A program made the position numbers and the translations under genes. From the IMG/VR virus record IMGVR_UViG_3300044613_000543, positions 1-31,071 of that record: a DNA stretch of 31,071 bases; one strand, given 5' to 3'. Numbering within the stretch: the first letter of the stretch is position 1; each line of letters starts with the position of its first letter. The DNA comes from a virus. Shown in pieces: positions 29,273 to 31,071 of the stretch. A model generated the notes under the pieces. It searched no databases. It saw only the letters and a list, made by a program, of their open reading frames with translations, and was not told where the DNA came from.

Positions 29273-29417
29273 TTAAAAAAATATCAAAGAGTAAATCTGT
29301 TGGTACTTGTGACATCCCTTTGGTTTCAGAACACCAATAGTAAATGAAGTCGTGTTCATCGCAGCAAGTCCAATGATTCTCCGCAATCCACTCAGCGAAT
29401 TTAATTTCAAACAACAT
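29256..29417 (-). CDS. Small conserved phage protein, 53 aa
   Basis: The short gene encodes MLFEIKFAEWIAENHWTCCD, then EHDFIYYWCSETKGMSQVPT and DLLFDIFLNEKAH. The FAEWxxxNxW...YxY opening with a DLLFxIFLN end is a pattern I know from small phage proteins of unknown function. It overlaps the HNH start by 17 nt. Confidence 0.8.
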   Translation of the reverse strand: MLFEIKFAEWIAENHWTCCDEHDFIYYWCSETKGMSQVPTDLLFDIFLNEKAH

Positions 29418-29426
29418 AATGTACTA

Positions 29427-29996
29427 TTAGTTCATTTTTTTCTTAAATAATAAACTCCACTTCGTAGGCTTTGACATCTCCAGCAGTAGAGTAAATCCGC
29501 ATTGCTCAAATAAATGTACCCAATGTGATACAGGCTTGATGTTGATGTGTCCCCATTCTTTATCAAAATTAGAATAGTGAGGCGTGGATGAGAAATGAAA
29601 GTAGTTGCACTTTAGATTAGCTAAGAATGGTTTTAACTTGTCATCTTCAATATGCTCCATTACTTCTATGCAACTTACAAAGTCTGCCTTGATTTTCTTT
29701 GTTGTAAAATCGCAGATATGATATTCATCTGCTACGTTTCGCTCGTGGGCGTATTCATAGTGATGTTCATTCAGGTCGTAGTAAATAGTCTTAATGCCTT
29801 TCTTTTTCATTGCTAAACAATAAGCACCTACGCCACCGCCTAAGTCTGTGTGTGTTTTAATATCTAACAGAGTTGTGATTTCATTTACAACATCGTCATA
29901 CATATTTACGAATGATGGGTTATCTAAATGGATGCCGTTTCGCATCTCGTAGTCAAAGCATTGCTGATTATTCCAAGTTCCTCCAAATGAGTTCAT
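29427..29996 (-). CDS. SAM-dependent methyltransferase, small-molecule or protein type
   Basis: The 189-aa protein has motif I DLGGGVGAYC (51-60), the acidic D74 in IYYDLNEHHY, FVSCIEVMEHI (106-116) and TPHYSNFDKEWGHINIKPVS. These are Methyltransf_11/23-like class I motifs. There is no DPPY or NPPY, so it is not an ordinary amino-DNA methyltransferase. It may act on a glycan, lipid or protein, perhaps together with the glycosyltransferase, but the substrate is not visible. It overlaps the upstream gene by 29 nt. Confidence 0.85.
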   Translation of the reverse strand: MNSFGGTWNNQQCFDYEMRNGIHLDNPSFVNMYDDVVNEITTLLDIKTHTDLGGGVGAYCLAMKKKGIKTIYYDLNEHHYEYAHERNVADEYHICDFTTKKIKADFVSCIEVMEHIEDDKLKPFLANLKCNYFHFSSTPHYSNFDKEWGHINIKPVSHWVHLFEQCGFTLLLEMSKPTKWSLLFKKKMN

Positions 29997-30147
29997 ATTC
30001 TCTTAAAAGTTGTTTTGTTGTTTTTGTTTCTTTTCCATTGCTCCAATAACTAACACCTCTCACGATGTCGTATAATACATAGGAGTTGTGTGCTAAATAC
30101 TCAGCAAATTTAACTTGTTCTTCTCTTTCTTTTTGGCTTTTGCTCAT
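29968..30147 (-). CDS. Small hypothetical protein, 59 aa
   Basis: Met codons at 30156, 30150 and 30147 are possible. I choose MSKSQKEREEQVKFAEYLAH (30147). The middle has YDIVRGVSYWSNGKETKTTK, followed by a short helix. The SYWSNG...TKQLL pattern recurs in small phage proteins. It overlaps its neighbours by about 30 nt each. Confidence 0.65.
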   Translation of the reverse strand: MSKSQKEREEQVKFAEYLAHNSYVLYDIVRGVSYWSNGKETKTTKQLLREYELIWRNLE

Positions 30148-30385
30148 CATCTGCAATAGTAGCTGCTTGAATTTCTTGTTGTGCTTCTGCTCTTACAATT
30201 AACGAATAAAGTGACTCAACGAAACAATTAGAGCAAGTCGGCATTGGTCTTCCCATCTCTCTAAAGTAGATGTCTCTTACTTTAACTGAGTCCTCTGGTG
30301 CTAACCTCATAAAACCACTGTGCTTCCACTTAGTGAAGTGTGGTTGAATCTCACTGATAATGTAGTTTATTTCTTCTTGTGTCAT
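30110..30385 (-). CDS. Phage protein with CxxC motif, 91 aa
   Basis: The protein begins MTQEEINYIISEIQPHFTKW, has DSVKVRDIYFREM and a CSNC pair (about residues 51-54), and ends with a basic KPKRKRRTS. The pattern of an APxDSVxVxxIYxE helix followed by CxxCxxE is known in phages. The pair may bind metal only with another molecule. Function unknown. Confidence 0.72.
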   Translation of the reverse strand: MTQEEINYIISEIQPHFTKWKHSGFMRLAPEDSVKVRDIYFREMGRPMPTCSNCFVESLYSLIVRAEAQQEIQAATIADDEQKPKRKRRTS

Positions 30386-30618
30386 AATGTATTGTAGTAG
30401 TCTTCGCCTTCAGTTGTAAATGTTATTGTGTCACCGTGTTCATCAGTCACACCCTGCTGATAGGCTTTTATTATTTGCTGCTTCTCCATTTCTTTGGCTT
30501 TATTAGTTGCCTCAAACATTAATTTGTTAAGTGTTATCCTATCGAAGTTACCTTCTGAATACTGCTCAAATAATTCATAGGCTTGATTAGAAAACCATTC
30601 TACTGCCGTTTGTTTCAT
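30382..30618 (-). CDS. TAVEWF-type phage protein, 78 aa
   Basis: The protein begins MKQTAVEWFSNQAYELFEQY and ends GEDYYNTL, with NKAKEMEKQQIIKAYQQGVT between. This TAVEWL/EMEKEQI/EDYYN pattern is very widespread in phages of Bacteroidota and other hosts, but its function is unknown. It overlaps both neighbours by 4 nt. Confidence 0.82.
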   Translation of the reverse strand: MKQTAVEWFSNQAYELFEQYSEGNFDRITLNKLMFEATNKAKEMEKQQIIKAYQQGVTDEHGDTITFTTEGEDYYNTL

Positions 30619-30818
30619 AGATACTTATTTATAATCGTTGCACTTGCTGCTGCTAAAAATGCTAAGGGTATGCCCTCAATGGAATGAAACCAAAATAGGG
30701 TAATCCAAAACGATAGACACAACTCACATGATAAAGGTTTCTTGAATCTGTAGCCAAACTCACGAACCCAAATTATGCTCATCGATGCTATCCCCATAAT
30801 TTGCAACAAGTCTTTCAT
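30615..30818 (-). CDS. DUF1360-like membrane protein, 67 aa
   Basis: The protein has a first hydrophobic helix (LLQIMGIASMSIIWV), FKKPLSCELCLSFWITLFWF with the CxxC that marks DUF1360-type proteins, and a final segment IPLAFLAAASATIIN. It is probably an inner-membrane protein. It starts inside the sigma-like gene (59-nt overlap) and ends with an ATGA overlap. The role is unknown. Confidence 0.75.
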   Translation of the reverse strand: MKDLLQIMGIASMSIIWVREFGYRFKKPLSCELCLSFWITLFWFHSIEGIPLAFLAAASATIINKYL

Positions 30819-31071
30819 TTATTTCTTTTTTAATCGTGTTTATTACTCTGAGTATTTCCTGTCTACTTATATCAGTCGCTCTGCTTATGCTCCTTGCCGA
30901 TCGTGGTTTAATTTCAAGTTTAGTATCTCCTTCACAATACAATGTCCAAATCTTCTGCTCATACCACTCTTTAGAACTTACAATGTCATCAATAGTGCTA
31001 TATAGTGCTTCTTTGTACATTGAGTCGTTTTCTTCTATGATTTCAATGCCTTCGGTATCATATAAGCCTAT
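30760..31071 (-). CDS. Sigma-70-like transcription factor, C-terminal part (crosses the join)
   Basis: This is the other end of the gene whose start lies at 371-373. In the 185-aa protein, residues 117-131 (EWYEQKIWTLYCEGD) lead into a helix-turn-helix, ARSISRATDISRQEILRVIN (141-160), and TIKKEINERL, which together resemble sigma region 4. A truncated form starting at Met 31020 would keep only this part. I prefer the long form because the upstream 99 codons are open and match region 2. The window end cuts the gene, and the sequence 30945-31071 duplicates 1-127. Confidence 0.78.
   Translation of the reverse strand: MGLYDTEGIEIIEENDSMYKEALYSTIDDIVSSKEWYEQKIWTLYCEGDTKLEIKPRSARSISRATDISRQEILRVINTIKKEINERLVANYGDSIDEHNLGS
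30945..31071. repeat. Right copy of 127-bp terminal repeat
   Basis: Identical to bases 1-127. Collapsing the two copies gives a circle of 30,944 bp and rejoins the sigma-like gene. Confidence 0.95.

Overview
The window is one complete, circularly closed genome of a tailed bacteriophage. Its first 127 bases are repeated exactly as its last 127 bases (30945-31071). This is what an assembler leaves when it closes a circle, so the unit genome is about 30,944 bp and one gene crosses the join. Every supported gene lies on the minus strand, so transcription runs from high to low coordinates and then through the join. The host is most likely a member of the Bacteroidota, plausibly a flavobacterium. 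The DNA is AT-rich, start codons are preceded by A-rich tracts rather than Shine-Dalgarno sequences, intergenic promoters match the Bacteroidota pattern (TTG or T-rich -33, then TANNTTTG), and the structural proteins belong to families I know from Bacteroidota phages. I saw no integrase and no CI-like lysogeny module, so the phage looks virulent. The siphovirus morphology is inferred from the tape measure gene and its tail neighbours.

In transcription order, a promoter at 378-410 starts the late operon. Its first gene is a sigma-70-like protein that crosses the join. A run of small genes follows, with a SAM methyltransferase and an HNH protein, then the small terminase, a glycosyltransferase overlapping the large terminase, and a tail assembly chaperone with a predicted -1 frameshift. 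Next come two long tail-tip proteins, the tape measure, the capsid protease, scaffold, major capsid protein, a probable tail tube protein and a terminator. Tail fibres, two holin-like proteins and the portal come next, the last fused to a MuF-like domain. Head-tail adaptors, a spanin-like pair, a phosphoesterase, DUF3310, the endolysin and a neck protein complete the operon (down to 7462). The tail genes precede the capsid genes and the portal lies far from the terminase, which is not the usual siphovirus order.

The early half (7404 down to 407) has three promoters. One drives a Cro-sized HTH protein with an Erf annealing protein and a YqaJ-type exonuclease, which together form a recombination module. 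The second drives small unknown proteins, a sigma-region-4-like HTH peptide and a free-standing HNH endonuclease. The third has a leader of about 160 nt with two hairpins whose seven-base loops are complementary, ahead of a DUF6291 replication protein, DnaB helicase, an adenine/cytosine-N4 DNA methyltransferase and a stand-alone DnaA domain IV protein.

Most noteworthy are the kissing-loop leader, the T9 frameshift site, the identical palindrome-promoter pair with apparently leaderless starts, and the sigma-like gene that has no ATG where its start should be. No stretch longer than about 300 bases is free of genes. No tRNA, CRISPR array or insertion sequence was seen.
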